Assembly (NCBI GenBank): GCA_013377075.1
Contig: JACABD010000013.1
Coordinates: forward strand, 6,462-70,461
DNA: 64,000 nt
Source: Geobacteraceae bacterium
Lineage (GTDB): Bacteria > Desulfobacterota > Desulfuromonadia > Geobacterales > DSM-12255
Reading direction: 5' to 3'
The translations under genes and the position numbers were made by a program. How positions within the stretch are numbered: the first letter of the stretch is position 1; every line of letters starts with the position of its first letter. The notes below the pieces were generated by a model that was not told the origin of the DNA, did not search any database, and saw only the letters and a program-made list of their open reading frames with translations. Positions 9,983 to 19,902 of this stretch are shown here, piece by piece.

Positions 9983-10810
9983 TTGAGCTGGAAAGCCATT
10001 GGTATATTCGATTCAGGCGTTGGCGGGTTAACCGTGCTGCGGGAGATCATCAAGACCCTGCCCCAGGAGGATACGGTCTACCTTGGGGATACCGCCCGTG
10101 TTCCCTACGGCACAAAGTCACCTGAAACTGTTGTCCGCTTTGCCAGGCAGATTACCTCTTTTCTGGTGAGCCGCGATATAAAGCTGCTGGTGGTCGCCTG
10201 CAATACTGCCTCTGCCGTTTCACTTGATGAGCTGAAAGCCGAGTTTCCGATTCCGATTGTCGGTGTTATTGAGCCTGGTGCGGCCCAGGCCGCGAAAGTT
10301 ACCAGAAGCGGCAGGGTCGGTGTCATCGGCACTGCCGGGACAATCCGGAGCAGCGCCTATACAAAGGCGATTAAGAAGATAAATCCGGATATCGAGGTTA
10401 TTACCGCCGAGTGCCCGATGTTCGTGCCGCTTGTTGAAGAGGGGTGGACTGATAATGAAGTTGCAAGACTTACCGCAGGCATTTATCTGAAAAAACTTAA
10501 AGAGAGCTCAGTTGATACCCTGGTGCTTGGCTGCACCCACTATCCTTTGCTTAAGGGTATAATCAGCGAGGTTATGGGGGATGGTGTTACTCTTGTCGAT
10601 TCGGCAGAGGAGACAGCACGGGTCGTCAGGGAGATCCTTGCTGAAAAGGGAGAAACACGGCCGGTTGAAGAGAAGGGGAATCATCACTTTTTCGTCACAG
10701 ATGTGCCAGCAGGTTTTGTCCGAGTTGGCAACCGTTTCCTGGGTGGTGCCCTTGGTGATGTCTACCAGGTGGATCTTGAAAAAGAACTCCTGCAAGGGGG
10801 TAGGGTATGA
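9983..10810 (+). CDS. murI: Glutamate racemase
   Basis: IGIFDSGVGGLTVLREI, VVACNTASA, LGCTHYPLL; TTG start. Confidence 0.95.
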   Translation: MSWKAIGIFDSGVGGLTVLREIIKTLPQEDTVYLGDTARVPYGTKSPETVVRFARQITSFLVSRDIKLLVVACNTASAVSLDELKAEFPIPIVGVIEPGAAQAAKVTRSGRVGVIGTAGTIRSSAYTKAIKKINPDIEVITAECPMFVPLVEEGWTDNEVARLTAGIYLKKLKESSVDTLVLGCTHYPLLKGIISEVMGDGVTLVDSAEETARVVREILAEKGETRPVEEKGNHHFFVTDVPAGFVRVGNRFLGGALGDVYQVDLEKELLQGGRV

Positions 10811-11418
10811 AGGGGCGCAAGAGTCCAAGACGGGGTGTATGGGTAATCGGGCTGGCATTTCTGATTCTGGCAATGTTTCTCGGTGCACTCATATTCAGAA
10901 AGCATGAAAGGGCGGCAACTCCTCCGTCAATCCCTGCTGCCAGCCAGAATGCAGGCCTTGTGACAGTGACACTCTTTTTTGCCTCACAGTCAGGCGACGG
11001 ACTGGTTCGGGAAGGGCGGGAGATTGACCCCTGTGATGAGCTTTCCGTATGTTTTGAAGAGATTCTCGAAGAGCTTATCAACGGCCCTATCGGGGATCTT
11101 GCCCCGGTCTTGCCCCTTACCGGCATGTTTAACAGTGTCAGGCTGGACAATGTTACGGCGAGGGTAGATTTTGCCCAGGAGCTTCTTGATGCCCTGCCAT
11201 CCGGCAGTAACAGCGAGCTCTATGCCGCCTATGCTGTTGTCAACTCCATTTGCATGAACTACCCACAGGTGCAGCAGGTCGTATTTACCGTAGACGGTAA
11301 GCCGCTGGCTACGCTGAAAGGACACCTTGATACAAGCAGTCCCATAACTCCAGACTTCTCACTTGAAAAAGGGGCGGCAAAGCCTCCGGCCAAGAAGGTG
11401 AAAAATGAAAAAAAGTGA
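10807..11418 (+). CDS. GerMN-domain lipoprotein/membrane protein
   Basis: N-terminal TM and a GerMN-like region (VTLFFASQSGDGLVREGREI...LINGP...VDFAQELLDALPSGSNSELYAAYAVVNSI). Confidence 0.75.
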   Translation: MKGRKSPRRGVWVIGLAFLILAMFLGALIFRKHERAATPPSIPAASQNAGLVTVTLFFASQSGDGLVREGREIDPCDELSVCFEEILEELINGPIGDLAPVLPLTGMFNSVRLDNVTARVDFAQELLDALPSGSNSELYAAYAVVNSICMNYPQVQQVVFTVDGKPLATLKGHLDTSSPITPDFSLEKGAAKPPAKKVKNEKK

Positions 11419-13822
11419 TTTCATGCAGGTGCTGAAAGAGCATGTTCTGATCCTTGACGGTGCAATGGGGACCATGCTTCAGGCACGCGGGCTTAAAGCC
11501 GGGCAATCGCCTGAAGAGATGAATCTGACCATGCCTGAGGTGGTTGCTGCTATTCATCAGGAGTACCTCGATGCCGGGGCTGGCATAATTGTCACCAACA
11601 GTTTTGGTGGAACCCGGGAGAAACTCTCTCACTATGGCCTTGAAGACCGTCTGGTTGAGATTAATGCCGCTAGCGTCCGGATCGCCAGAAAAGTTGCCGG
11701 TGACAAGGCGTTTGTAGCCGCATCAATCGGCCCGACAGGTCGCTTTGTCGAGCCTGTGGGCGATCTTACCTTTGACCAGATGGCTGATCTTTTTCGTGAG
11801 CAGGCAAAGGCACTTATAGATGCAGGGGCTGACCTTATCACCCTTGAGACCTTTCTCGATATCAAGGAAATTCGTGCCGCGGTTATTGCCATACGCGAGC
11901 TGTCGCAGACGATTCCGGTCATTGCCATGCTCACCTTTGACAATAACGGCAGAAGCGTTCTCGGTACCTCACCGGAAGCTGCTGCCATAACTCTCGAAGC
12001 TGTTGGCGCCGATATTGTCGGCTCTAACTGCGGTCTCGGTGTTGACGGCATTTACGACATTCTTGCTGCCATGCGCAAGGTGACCTCCCTGCCGCTCATT
12101 TCCCAGGCAAATGCAGGACTGCCGGTTCTTGTCAATGGCGAGACAGTCTTCCCCGGCACTCCAGACGAAATGACTGCCTACCATGAACGCCTGATTGCTC
12201 TTGGCGTCAGGGTAATCGGCGGCTGCTGCGGTACGACACCGGCCCATATAAAGGCGATGAAGGCTGCACTTGCAGGTAATCCGCAGAAGCAGACAGTTGC
12301 CGGTCCGGCAGCAGGTGTGACCTTTCTTTCCAGTCGTAGCGGTTACGTGGCAATCGGTGGCAATAATCCGACCGCAATCATCGGGGAGCGGATCAATCCG
12401 ACCGGCAAGAAGGCTTTTGCGGCAGAGCTGCGCGAAGGGAAGATCGGCTACATCAGGCGCGAGGCGGTCGAACAGGTGGCTGCCGGAGCTACACTGCTTG
12501 ATGTTAATGTCGGCACTCCGGGGATTGACGAGCCTGCAGCCATGGAGAGGGCAATATTCTCTGTTACCGATGCTGTGCAGGTTCCTCTGGTGATCGATTC
12601 TTCAAGCCCGGAAGCTCTTGAGCGGGGGCTCAAGGCGGCTGACGGCAAGGTGCTGGTAAACTCTGTATCAGGCGAAAAGAAGAGCCTTGAGCGGATACTG
12701 CCTCTAGTGAAAAAATATGGCGCGGCTGTCATCGGTCTGGCCCTTGATGAAACCGGAATTCCGCCGACTGGTGAAGAGCGCTGCGCGGTTGCCGGGCGGA
12801 TAATTGCTGCTGCCGAAGGGGCAGGTGTTTCCCGCAACAATGTTGTCATCGACTGTCTCACTCTGACGGTGAGTGCAGAGCAGAAAAGGGCACTTGAGAC
12901 AATTAAGGCAGTGCGAGAGGTAAAAGCGCAGTTTGGCGTCAATACGGTTCTTGGAGTCAGCAATATTTCGTTTGGACTGCCTGCAAGGCCGTTGATTTCA
13001 TCAACATTTTTTGCAATGGCCATAGCAGCAGGGCTTGATGCGGCAATTATAAACCCCAAGGAAGCGCCGATGATGGCTGCTTTCCGCTCTGCCATGGTGC
13101 TTCTTGGTCGCGATGTGGACTCCGCCGAATATGTTACCGCATACAGTGGCGTTCAGGCTGAAGCCGTAAAGGCGGATTCCCCCGGCGAACCGGCTGATAT
13201 CCGCAAACGTCTGGGACAGGCCGTCATAGCCGGGGATGTCGAGGGGGTTACTCCTCTGGTTGAGGCTGCTCTTGCCGACGGATTGACAGCAATGCAGATC
13301 AGCAGTGAAGGTCTTTTGCCCGGTCTTGAAGAGGTCGGCAGGCGCTTTGAGAAGAATCAGGTGTTTCTGCCCCAGGTGATGCGCTCGGCAGAGGCCATGC
13401 AGACAGCATTCACAAGACTAAAAAGCGAGCTTGCCGGGGCAGGGATAGAGCCTCTGGCGAAAATCCTCATGGCAACCGTGGAGGGTGACATCCACGATAT
13501 CGGCAAGAATATTGTCTGCACCCTTCTGGAAAACCATGGTTTCGAGGTTATTGATCTCGGCAAGAATGTATCAGCAGAGCGGATAGTTTCCGAGGCAAAG
13601 TCCAGGGGGGTCGATGCAGTAGGTCTGTCTGCGCTCATGACAACGACCATGTCGGAAATGGAGAGTGTTGTCGCTAAGCTGAAAGCTGCCGGAGTAAAGA
13701 CTTTTACCATGGTCGGCGGTGCTGTTGTTACACAGGAATATGCCGAGAGTATCGGTGCAGATCTTTATGCAAAGGATGCAATGGAGGCTGTTGCCCGGAT
13801 CAAAAAGCTTTTGGAAAAGTAA
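11405..13822 (+). CDS. metH: Homocysteine S-methyltransferase / pterin-binding / cobalamin-binding protein (MetH-like, lacking reactivation domain)
   Basis: LDGAMGTMLQ, GGCCGTTP zinc site, NPTAIIGERINPTGKK, and B12 domain EGDIHDIGKNIVCTLLENHGFEVIDLGKNV; 805 aa ending after the B12 domain. Confidence 0.88.
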   Translation: MKKSDFMQVLKEHVLILDGAMGTMLQARGLKAGQSPEEMNLTMPEVVAAIHQEYLDAGAGIIVTNSFGGTREKLSHYGLEDRLVEINAASVRIARKVAGDKAFVAASIGPTGRFVEPVGDLTFDQMADLFREQAKALIDAGADLITLETFLDIKEIRAAVIAIRELSQTIPVIAMLTFDNNGRSVLGTSPEAAAITLEAVGADIVGSNCGLGVDGIYDILAAMRKVTSLPLISQANAGLPVLVNGETVFPGTPDEMTAYHERLIALGVRVIGGCCGTTPAHIKAMKAALAGNPQKQTVAGPAAGVTFLSSRSGYVAIGGNNPTAIIGERINPTGKKAFAAELREGKIGYIRREAVEQVAAGATLLDVNVGTPGIDEPAAMERAIFSVTDAVQVPLVIDSSSPEALERGLKAADGKVLVNSVSGEKKSLERILPLVKKYGAAVIGLALDETGIPPTGEERCAVAGRIIAAAEGAGVSRNNVVIDCLTLTVSAEQKRALETIKAVREVKAQFGVNTVLGVSNISFGLPARPLISSTFFAMAIAAGLDAAIINPKEAPMMAAFRSAMVLLGRDVDSAEYVTAYSGVQAEAVKADSPGEPADIRKRLGQAVIAGDVEGVTPLVEAALADGLTAMQISSEGLLPGLEEVGRRFEKNQVFLPQVMRSAEAMQTAFTRLKSELAGAGIEPLAKILMATVEGDIHDIGKNIVCTLLENHGFEVIDLGKNVSAERIVSEAKSRGVDAVGLSALMTTTMSEMESVVAKLKAAGVKTFTMVGGAVVTQEYAESIGADLYAKDAMEAVARIKKLLEK

Positions 13823-13907
13823 CCGCAACACGATTACATCTGTTGCAGTTGGCAGATTAAAATGGTAGTTTGCAACTATTACGTCATTTGGCGGACAGGT
13901 AGAGCGG

Positions 13908-14408
13908 ATGCTGGTCGGCTATAATCACAATATCAGATATAAGGGTGAGGTTTTCCATGTCCAGACAGAGGACAGTGGAATAAATACGCCTCACATCATC
14001 ACGCTTCTCTATCGTGGCGGCAATATCATTGCGTCAAAGAAGACCAGTTACGCAGATATAGTCAAAATGGGGAACCTCAACCAGATTGTTGAGGAGTTGA
14101 TGAAAGACCAGCACAAGGATATGCTCCGACGTCTTAAAAGTGCGGAGTTTGATGCAAGGCTTGGACTTGAAGGTGTTTTCGAGACCCCACCTGCACATGC
14201 TCCTGAGCCGCCTGCGCCTGCTTACGTGCCACCTTTGCCTGTTCCTAAGATTGAGGTTGCCCCTGTGCCAAAGGTTGAAGCTTCGCCTGAGCCTGAGCCA
14301 AAAGTTGAGGCAGCGCCTGTCACTCCCAAGCTTGAAACTCCTGTCAGAAAACAGAACCTGGATGATCTTATATTTGATTTTCTATCCACAGGTGATGAAA
14401 GGCATTAA
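13908..14408 (+). CDS. Conserved hypothetical protein with Pro/Glu-rich C-terminal linker
   Basis: Conserved-looking N-terminus (VGYNHNIRYKGEVFHVQTEDSGINTPHIITLLYRGG), then PKIEVAPVPKVEASPEPEPKVEAAPVTPK. Confidence 0.65.
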   Translation: MLVGYNHNIRYKGEVFHVQTEDSGINTPHIITLLYRGGNIIASKKTSYADIVKMGNLNQIVEELMKDQHKDMLRRLKSAEFDARLGLEGVFETPPAHAPEPPAPAYVPPLPVPKIEVAPVPKVEASPEPEPKVEAAPVTPKLETPVRKQNLDDLIFDFLSTGDERH

Positions 14409-14429
14409 AACAATGAAAGGATCTTATTT

Positions 14430-15269
14430 GTGAACGAAACCGTTGCAACACTCCAGAAGAAAGCTCGAAAGCTGCGGGTCGATATTATCAAGACCCTGCA
14501 CCGCTCAAAATCCGGCCATACCGGCGGCTCCCTCTCCGTAATCGACCTGGTTACTACGCTCTACTACCACAAGATGCGCCATAATCCTGCTGATCCAAAG
14601 TGGGCGGGGCGTGACAGGTTTGTCCTCTCCAAAGGGCACGCAGCGCCTGCCCAGTATGTAGCGCTTGCAGACTGTGGCTATTTCCCTGCTGAGGATCTCG
14701 GTATGCTCCGCCAGCTCGGCAGCCATCTCCAGGGGCACCCTGACAGCAAAGGTACACCTGGTGTTGAGGTTTGTACCGGCTCCCTCGGACAGGGTCTCTC
14801 CATGGCTAACGGCATGGCTTTGGCCTTGAGGCTAGATAAAAGCAATAGCAGAGTCTACGCCATACTAGGTGATGGTGAGCTTCAGGAAGGGCAGATATGG
14901 GAGGCGCTCATGGCAGCCTGTCATTACCGTCTTGACAACCTCTGTATCATGATAGATGCAAACGGTCTGCAGATTGACGGTGAAGTTGCCAAGGTCATGA
15001 ATGTTGAGCCGATTCCGGAAAAGCTTCGTGCGTTTGGTTGCAACGTTATCGAGATAGATGGCCATGACATCAGCCAGATCATCTCGGCACTCGATGCGGC
15101 TGAAACGGTAAAAGGGCAGCCTACTGCCATTGTGGCAAGAACGGTAAAGGGGAAAGGTGTATCTTTCTTCGAGAACAAGGCATCGTATCACGGGGTCACC
15201 CCGTCTGACGAAGAGCTTCCAAGGGCGCTTGAATGCCTTGGAGAGGACTGCAACGGGGGAGAAAAATGA
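14430..15269 (+). CDS. Transketolase, N-terminal (TPP-binding) subunit
   Basis: SKGHAAPAQYVAL, GSLGQGLSMANGMALA, GDGELQEGQIWEA. Confidence 0.92.
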   Translation: MNETVATLQKKARKLRVDIIKTLHRSKSGHTGGSLSVIDLVTTLYYHKMRHNPADPKWAGRDRFVLSKGHAAPAQYVALADCGYFPAEDLGMLRQLGSHLQGHPDSKGTPGVEVCTGSLGQGLSMANGMALALRLDKSNSRVYAILGDGELQEGQIWEALMAACHYRLDNLCIMIDANGLQIDGEVAKVMNVEPIPEKLRAFGCNVIEIDGHDISQIISALDAAETVKGQPTAIVARTVKGKGVSFFENKASYHGVTPSDEELPRALECLGEDCNGGEK

Positions 15270-16201
15270 GCATGATAGCAACACGTGACGCCTATGGTGA
15301 GGCGCTGGCAAAACTTGGAGAAGAAAACGACAATATTGTTGTACTTGACGCCGACCTTTCCGGCTCTACCAAAACATCGCTCTTTGCGAAGAAGTTTCCT
15401 GAGCGTTTTTTCAATATGGGGATCGCTGAAGCCAATATGATCGGTACTGCTGCCGGTCTTGCTGCTGCCGGCAAGATTCCGTTTGCATCTACCTTTGCCA
15501 TCTTTGCCGTAGGTCGGGCATGGGAGCAGGTTCGCCAGTCAGTTGCCTATCCAAAGGCCAATGTAAAGATCGTCGCCACCCACAGCGGTATTACCGTTGG
15601 TGAGGACGGCGGTTCACACCAGTCTGTAGAAGATATTGCCATTATGCGTGCTGTCCCCAATATGACAGTGATTGTCCCTGCAGACGGCATCGAGACTGCC
15701 CTGGCAGTCAAGGCTGCTGCCGACTTCAAGGGACCTGTCTATGTCCGCCTTGGTCGCAACAAGGTGCCGACAATTTTTGACGACACCTACAAGTTTGAGA
15801 TTGGCAAGGGGGTCATGCTCCGCCCTGGCACAGACATCACTTTTATCGGCACCGGTCTTATGACTGCCCAGGCACTAGTTGCGGCGGATCTTCTTCAGGC
15901 AGAAGGTATTTCTGCCAGAGTAATTCACATTGCAACCATCAAGCCTCTTGACGAGGAGATCATCCTCGCTGCGGCCCGTGAAACAGGTGCCATAGTTACT
16001 GCTGAAGAGCATTCGATCATCGGTGGACTTGGCGGTGCTGTTTCCGAACTCCTTTCCGAGAAATGTCCGACAAAACTCAAGCGGGTCGGCATCAAGGACC
16101 GCTTTGGCCTGTCCGGCAAAGGGGACGAACTGCTCAAGTATTTCGGACTTCTTCCTGAAAATCTGGTTGAGGCTGCAAAAGAGATACTTGCGGAGAAATA
16201 G
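15266..16201 (+). CDS. Transketolase, C-terminal subunit
   Basis: MSMIATRDAYGEALAKLGEE...VVLDADLSGSTKTSLF, GIAEANMIGTAAGLA; overlaps the upstream subunit gene by 4 bp. Confidence 0.92.
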   Translation: MSMIATRDAYGEALAKLGEENDNIVVLDADLSGSTKTSLFAKKFPERFFNMGIAEANMIGTAAGLAAAGKIPFASTFAIFAVGRAWEQVRQSVAYPKANVKIVATHSGITVGEDGGSHQSVEDIAIMRAVPNMTVIVPADGIETALAVKAAADFKGPVYVRLGRNKVPTIFDDTYKFEIGKGVMLRPGTDITFIGTGLMTAQALVAADLLQAEGISARVIHIATIKPLDEEIILAAARETGAIVTAEEHSIIGGLGGAVSELLSEKCPTKLKRVGIKDRFGLSGKGDELLKYFGLLPENLVEAAKEILAEK

Positions 16202-16771
16202 ATGCTGCCTGGGCTGATCAGATCCAAGTCAGGATTCACCTATATCGCGGCGCTTTTCATGGTTGTGATTATGGGAATCCTGATGGGGGCAGTCGGCCAG
16301 AGCGTCAAAGTCATCATGAAGCGGGAGCGGGAGAAGGAGCTTATCTTCAGAGGTCTTCAGTACCGTGACGCAATCGAACGCTGGAACAAGAAACCGAATC
16401 CTCAGCCGCTCAAGGATCTTAAAGATCTGGAAAAATTGACCCAGAGCAGCAATGTGGACCGAAGTAAAGACAGTCTGATCCGCAAGCTTTACAATGATCC
16501 TGTTACCGGTGGCGAATGGAAGGCTCTGCCAACTCCCCCTGATCCGATCCAGGGTATATGGGGGGTTGCAAGCACAAGTGGTGACGAGCCTTTCAAACAG
16601 GCAAATTTCCCTGAAGTGATAAAAAACTTTGAAGGGAAGAAAAAGTATAGTGACTGGGAATTTGTCTATAAAAGGACACCGGCTGGGGCAGCGCCTGCAC
16701 CCGGATCTCCGGCTCGGGCTGGCAACGCTCCCCAGATATCGTTTCCGCTTTCAACTCCCGAGACAAACTGA
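16202..16771 (+). CDS. Type II secretion pseudopilin-like protein
   Basis: Prepilin-like N-terminus (SGFTYIAALFMVVIMGILMG) and IMKREREKELIFRGLQYRDAIERW. Confidence 0.7.
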   Translation: MLPGLIRSKSGFTYIAALFMVVIMGILMGAVGQSVKVIMKREREKELIFRGLQYRDAIERWNKKPNPQPLKDLKDLEKLTQSSNVDRSKDSLIRKLYNDPVTGGEWKALPTPPDPIQGIWGVASTSGDEPFKQANFPEVIKNFEGKKKYSDWEFVYKRTPAGAAPAPGSPARAGNAPQISFPLSTPETN

Positions 16772-16826
16772 ATATGCGGGTAATTGCTGCAACAAAAGCC
16801 TCTAACGAGTCTTTTGCGGAGTCTGA

Positions 16827-18326
16827 TTGATAATAAAGAGCCTGACATCGAAAGTAATAATTATCTCAATTGCCCTCCTTGCCTTTGGTATAAGTGTGTT
16901 TGCACTTTTGAATCTTAGCCGCGAACGTGCCCAGCTTATAACATCAGCCAGAGAGAGTTCAGAACTCCTGCTTCAGACCATCGAGCGAAGTATCTACAAT
17001 TCGATGCGTATCGGCAACACCGAGGAGACGCAGTCAATACTGGAGATGGTGGCCCAGAGTAAAAAACTTCTCTCGGTCAGAATTTTCCACCCCCATGGCG
17101 TTGTACTCAAATCTTCACTTCCAGGCGAAATCGGCAAACCCGTAGATTTTGAAGATTACCAGCTCTACCTGAACAACAGAAACGAGGGTATCACCTATGC
17201 TGACCAGCATGGTGAAGTCCTCAGGATGATAAAGCCGATCTACAATACGGCACAGTGCCATACCTGTCACGGGCACAAGACAAAGGTTATTGGCGTTCTT
17301 GATGTCAATTACTCCCTCGCAGAGACAAAGAAAAGAATGTTTGAGGTTACGAAGCTCTTTGCATTCTCTACCATTGCTACAATTGCCTTCCTTTCACTCT
17401 CCATCGCCTTTGTCATGTTCCGGCTGGTTCGCTCACCGCTTAACCGGATGATAGAGAAAATGGCAGAAGTGGAAGAAGGTGATCTCACGGTCAGGATAGC
17501 CCACCCGACCAAGGATGAGGTCGGGCGCTTGACGAATAGTTTTAATTCGATGATAGAGAGACTGGAGACTGCCAAGAAAGAGCTTGATATCTATCACTTC
17601 AATCAGATGGAACGTGCTGACAGGCTTGCTTCAATAGGTGAAATGGCTGCCGGTATAGCCCATGAAATAAAAAATCCGCTAACCGGCATTGCATCGGCGA
17701 TTACGATAATTAGTGATGATTTTAACTCTTCCGATCCGAGAAAGGAGATTCTGGGGGAGGTGCTTGAGCAGGTTAAACGCCTTGATAAGACAGTGAACGA
17801 TCTGCTCTTTTTCGGCAGACCAACTGAGCCTGAGCCTGTCTGCACAGATCTGAACGCGGTATTACGAAAAACACTGCTCTTTGCTTCCCAGCACCGGGGT
17901 AGTAAAGGCGGGCTGATCGAGAAAGTACTTGATCTTCAGGGAGATATTCCTCCTGTATATGTTGATCCAAAGCAGATTCAACAGGTTTTTCTCAATCTGA
18001 TCCTTAATGCAATCCAGGCAATGCAGAATGGTGGTGTTCTCACCATAAAAACTGCCCTGATACAGGAGTCCGGCAGTGGCTGGGTTATTGCGAGCATCTC
18101 TGATACCGGGCAGGGGATACCGGATCAGATTCTTGGCAAGATATTTACTCCGTTTTTCACTACGAAAGCTCAAGGAACAGGTCTCGGCCTTGCAATATGT
18201 CACAAGCTTGTTGCCCAGCAGGGTGGAACAATCAGGGTTGAGAGCGATGATGGCAAAGGGACAGTTTTTACAATTGAGCTCCCGGCAACATCAACAGACG
18301 ATCACTGTGATCCACTACTAACTTAG
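16827..18326 (+). CDS. Membrane sensor histidine kinase with periplasmic c-type heme motif
   Basis: Periplasmic CHTCH, HAMP, H-box (IAHEIKNPLTGIA), N/G boxes (NLILNAIQAM; DTGQGIP; GTGLGLAI). Confidence 0.92.
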   Translation: MIIKSLTSKVIIISIALLAFGISVFALLNLSRERAQLITSARESSELLLQTIERSIYNSMRIGNTEETQSILEMVAQSKKLLSVRIFHPHGVVLKSSLPGEIGKPVDFEDYQLYLNNRNEGITYADQHGEVLRMIKPIYNTAQCHTCHGHKTKVIGVLDVNYSLAETKKRMFEVTKLFAFSTIATIAFLSLSIAFVMFRLVRSPLNRMIEKMAEVEEGDLTVRIAHPTKDEVGRLTNSFNSMIERLETAKKELDIYHFNQMERADRLASIGEMAAGIAHEIKNPLTGIASAITIISDDFNSSDPRKEILGEVLEQVKRLDKTVNDLLFFGRPTEPEPVCTDLNAVLRKTLLFASQHRGSKGGLIEKVLDLQGDIPPVYVDPKQIQQVFLNLILNAIQAMQNGGVLTIKTALIQESGSGWVIASISDTGQGIPDQILGKIFTPFFTTKAQGTGLGLAICHKLVAQQGGTIRVESDDGKGTVFTIELPATSTDDHCDPLLT

Positions 18327-18345
18327 GAAATAGAAAGGGTTTACG

Positions 18346-19719
18346 ATGAGAAAAATTAAAATCCTTGTTGTTGATGATGAACATCTGATTCGCTGGTCAC
18401 TTGAACAGAATCTCAAGAAGCAGGGATATGAAGTGTTTACTGCAGGTAGTGGCGAAGATGCGCTGCGACTTGTCAGGGAGGATCCGCCTGATCTCGTTCT
18501 TCTTGATATACAACTACCCGGAATAAGCGGCCTTGAAGTCCTTGAAAAGATCAAGGAGATTGACGAGGATATCATTGTAATCATGGTTACGGCCCACGGC
18601 GGGCTCGAAACTGCGGTGACAGCAATGAGGATTGGTGCATACGACTATCTGAACAAGCCCTTCAATCTTGACGAGATGGCTATAGTCATAAGAAAGGCTC
18701 TCGAAACATCAGATCTCAGGCGGGAAGTCGCAAGCCTGAGGGTTGAGCATAAAAAAATAGGTCCGCCTAACATTATCGGTGCCAGCCAATGCATGCAGAG
18801 CATTCTCGCCATGATGGAAAAGGTCGCGCGTAGCGAGGCGGCAACTGTTTTGATCCAGGGGGAGTCTGGCACCGGTAAGGAGCTTGTGGCAAAGTGGATT
18901 CACTACAAGTCTAATCGCGCAGAGAAACCGTTTATGGCAATAAACTGCGCTGCTGTTCCGGCAACTCTCCTTGAGAGTGAGCTGTTTGGCCATGAAAAGG
19001 GTGCTTTTACCGATGCGAAGGTGACAAAAAAGGGACTTTTTGAGCTGGCAGACGGCGGTACAGTGTTCCTTGACGAGATCGGTGATATGGAGATGGGTAT
19101 GCAGGCGAAACTGCTCCGTTTTCTGGAAGACCGGACTTTTAGAAGAATTGGCGGAGCAAAGGTTAATACAGTTGATGTGCGGATTATCTCCGCAACTAAT
19201 AAGGATCTTATAAAAGCCATTGAATCCAAGGACTTCAGGAATGACCTTTATTACCGGCTTCAGGTCATTCCGATATTCCTTCCACCACTCAGGGATCGCC
19301 GCGAAGATATACTATCCCTTGCCAAGCATTTTATCGACACCTATAAACGTGAATTTGCAAAGCATGTAAGCGGCATATCTCCCCAGGCGGAAAGATTGCT
19401 GGTTGATTACAACTGGCCTGGTAATATCAGGGAACTTAAAAATGTTATCGAGAGGGCTATAATTCTTGGTAACCAGGATACTGTTACGGTTGATCACCTG
19501 CCACCTGAGATAACTTCACGTATGGCAACAGCAGCAGTAACGGCACTGGTAACATTCAAGCTCCCTCCTGAAGGTATCGATATAGAAGAGGTAGAAAAGG
19601 AACTTATCCGTCAGGCTCTGGAAAACAACGACTGGAATCAGTCAAAGGCTGCTAAAAAACTGAATCTTGGAGTAGATGCTTTTAGGTACAGAATGAAAAA
19701 ATTCGGTTTCTTGAAATAA
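18346..19719 (+). CDS. Sigma-54-dependent response regulator (NtrC family)
   Basis: Receiver (VVDDEHLIRWSLEQ, LLDIQLPG), AAA+ (GESGTGKEL, GAFTDA, FLDEIGDM), C-terminal Fis-type HTH. Confidence 0.95.
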   Translation: MRKIKILVVDDEHLIRWSLEQNLKKQGYEVFTAGSGEDALRLVREDPPDLVLLDIQLPGISGLEVLEKIKEIDEDIIVIMVTAHGGLETAVTAMRIGAYDYLNKPFNLDEMAIVIRKALETSDLRREVASLRVEHKKIGPPNIIGASQCMQSILAMMEKVARSEAATVLIQGESGTGKELVAKWIHYKSNRAEKPFMAINCAAVPATLLESELFGHEKGAFTDAKVTKKGLFELADGGTVFLDEIGDMEMGMQAKLLRFLEDRTFRRIGGAKVNTVDVRIISATNKDLIKAIESKDFRNDLYYRLQVIPIFLPPLRDRREDILSLAKHFIDTYKREFAKHVSGISPQAERLLVDYNWPGNIRELKNVIERAIILGNQDTVTVDHLPPEITSRMATAAVTALVTFKLPPEGIDIEEVEKELIRQALENNDWNQSKAAKKLNLGVDAFRYRMKKFGFLK

Positions 19720-19778
19720 ATGTCACAAAGCTGCAGAAAAAAGCAAAAAAAAACGTTAGGTAATCATGTCTGTAACGC

Positions 19779-19792
19779 GCTGTAATAACAGC
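19779..19792. promoter_or_regulatory. Candidate enhancer (activator-binding) site
   Basis: Inverted repeat GCTGT-aata-ACAGC about 112-125 bp upstream of the -24 element of the sigma-54 promoter. Confidence 0.35.
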
Positions 19793-19902
19793 AAACTTGA
19801 AGGTGTTATGGTAGGTGATTATTCCTTTAGCTGTCCCGGTCGAGGTAATAAGCTCATTATAAATCGCTGGCAGCCCGAACATTGGCAGTTCCTTCTTTAG
19901 GT

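Noticed and set aside
14430-16201. Split transketolase as a frameshifted single gene
   Set aside because: Two-subunit transketolases are common in many bacteria and archaea; the second subunit has its own ATG in a 4-bp overlap.
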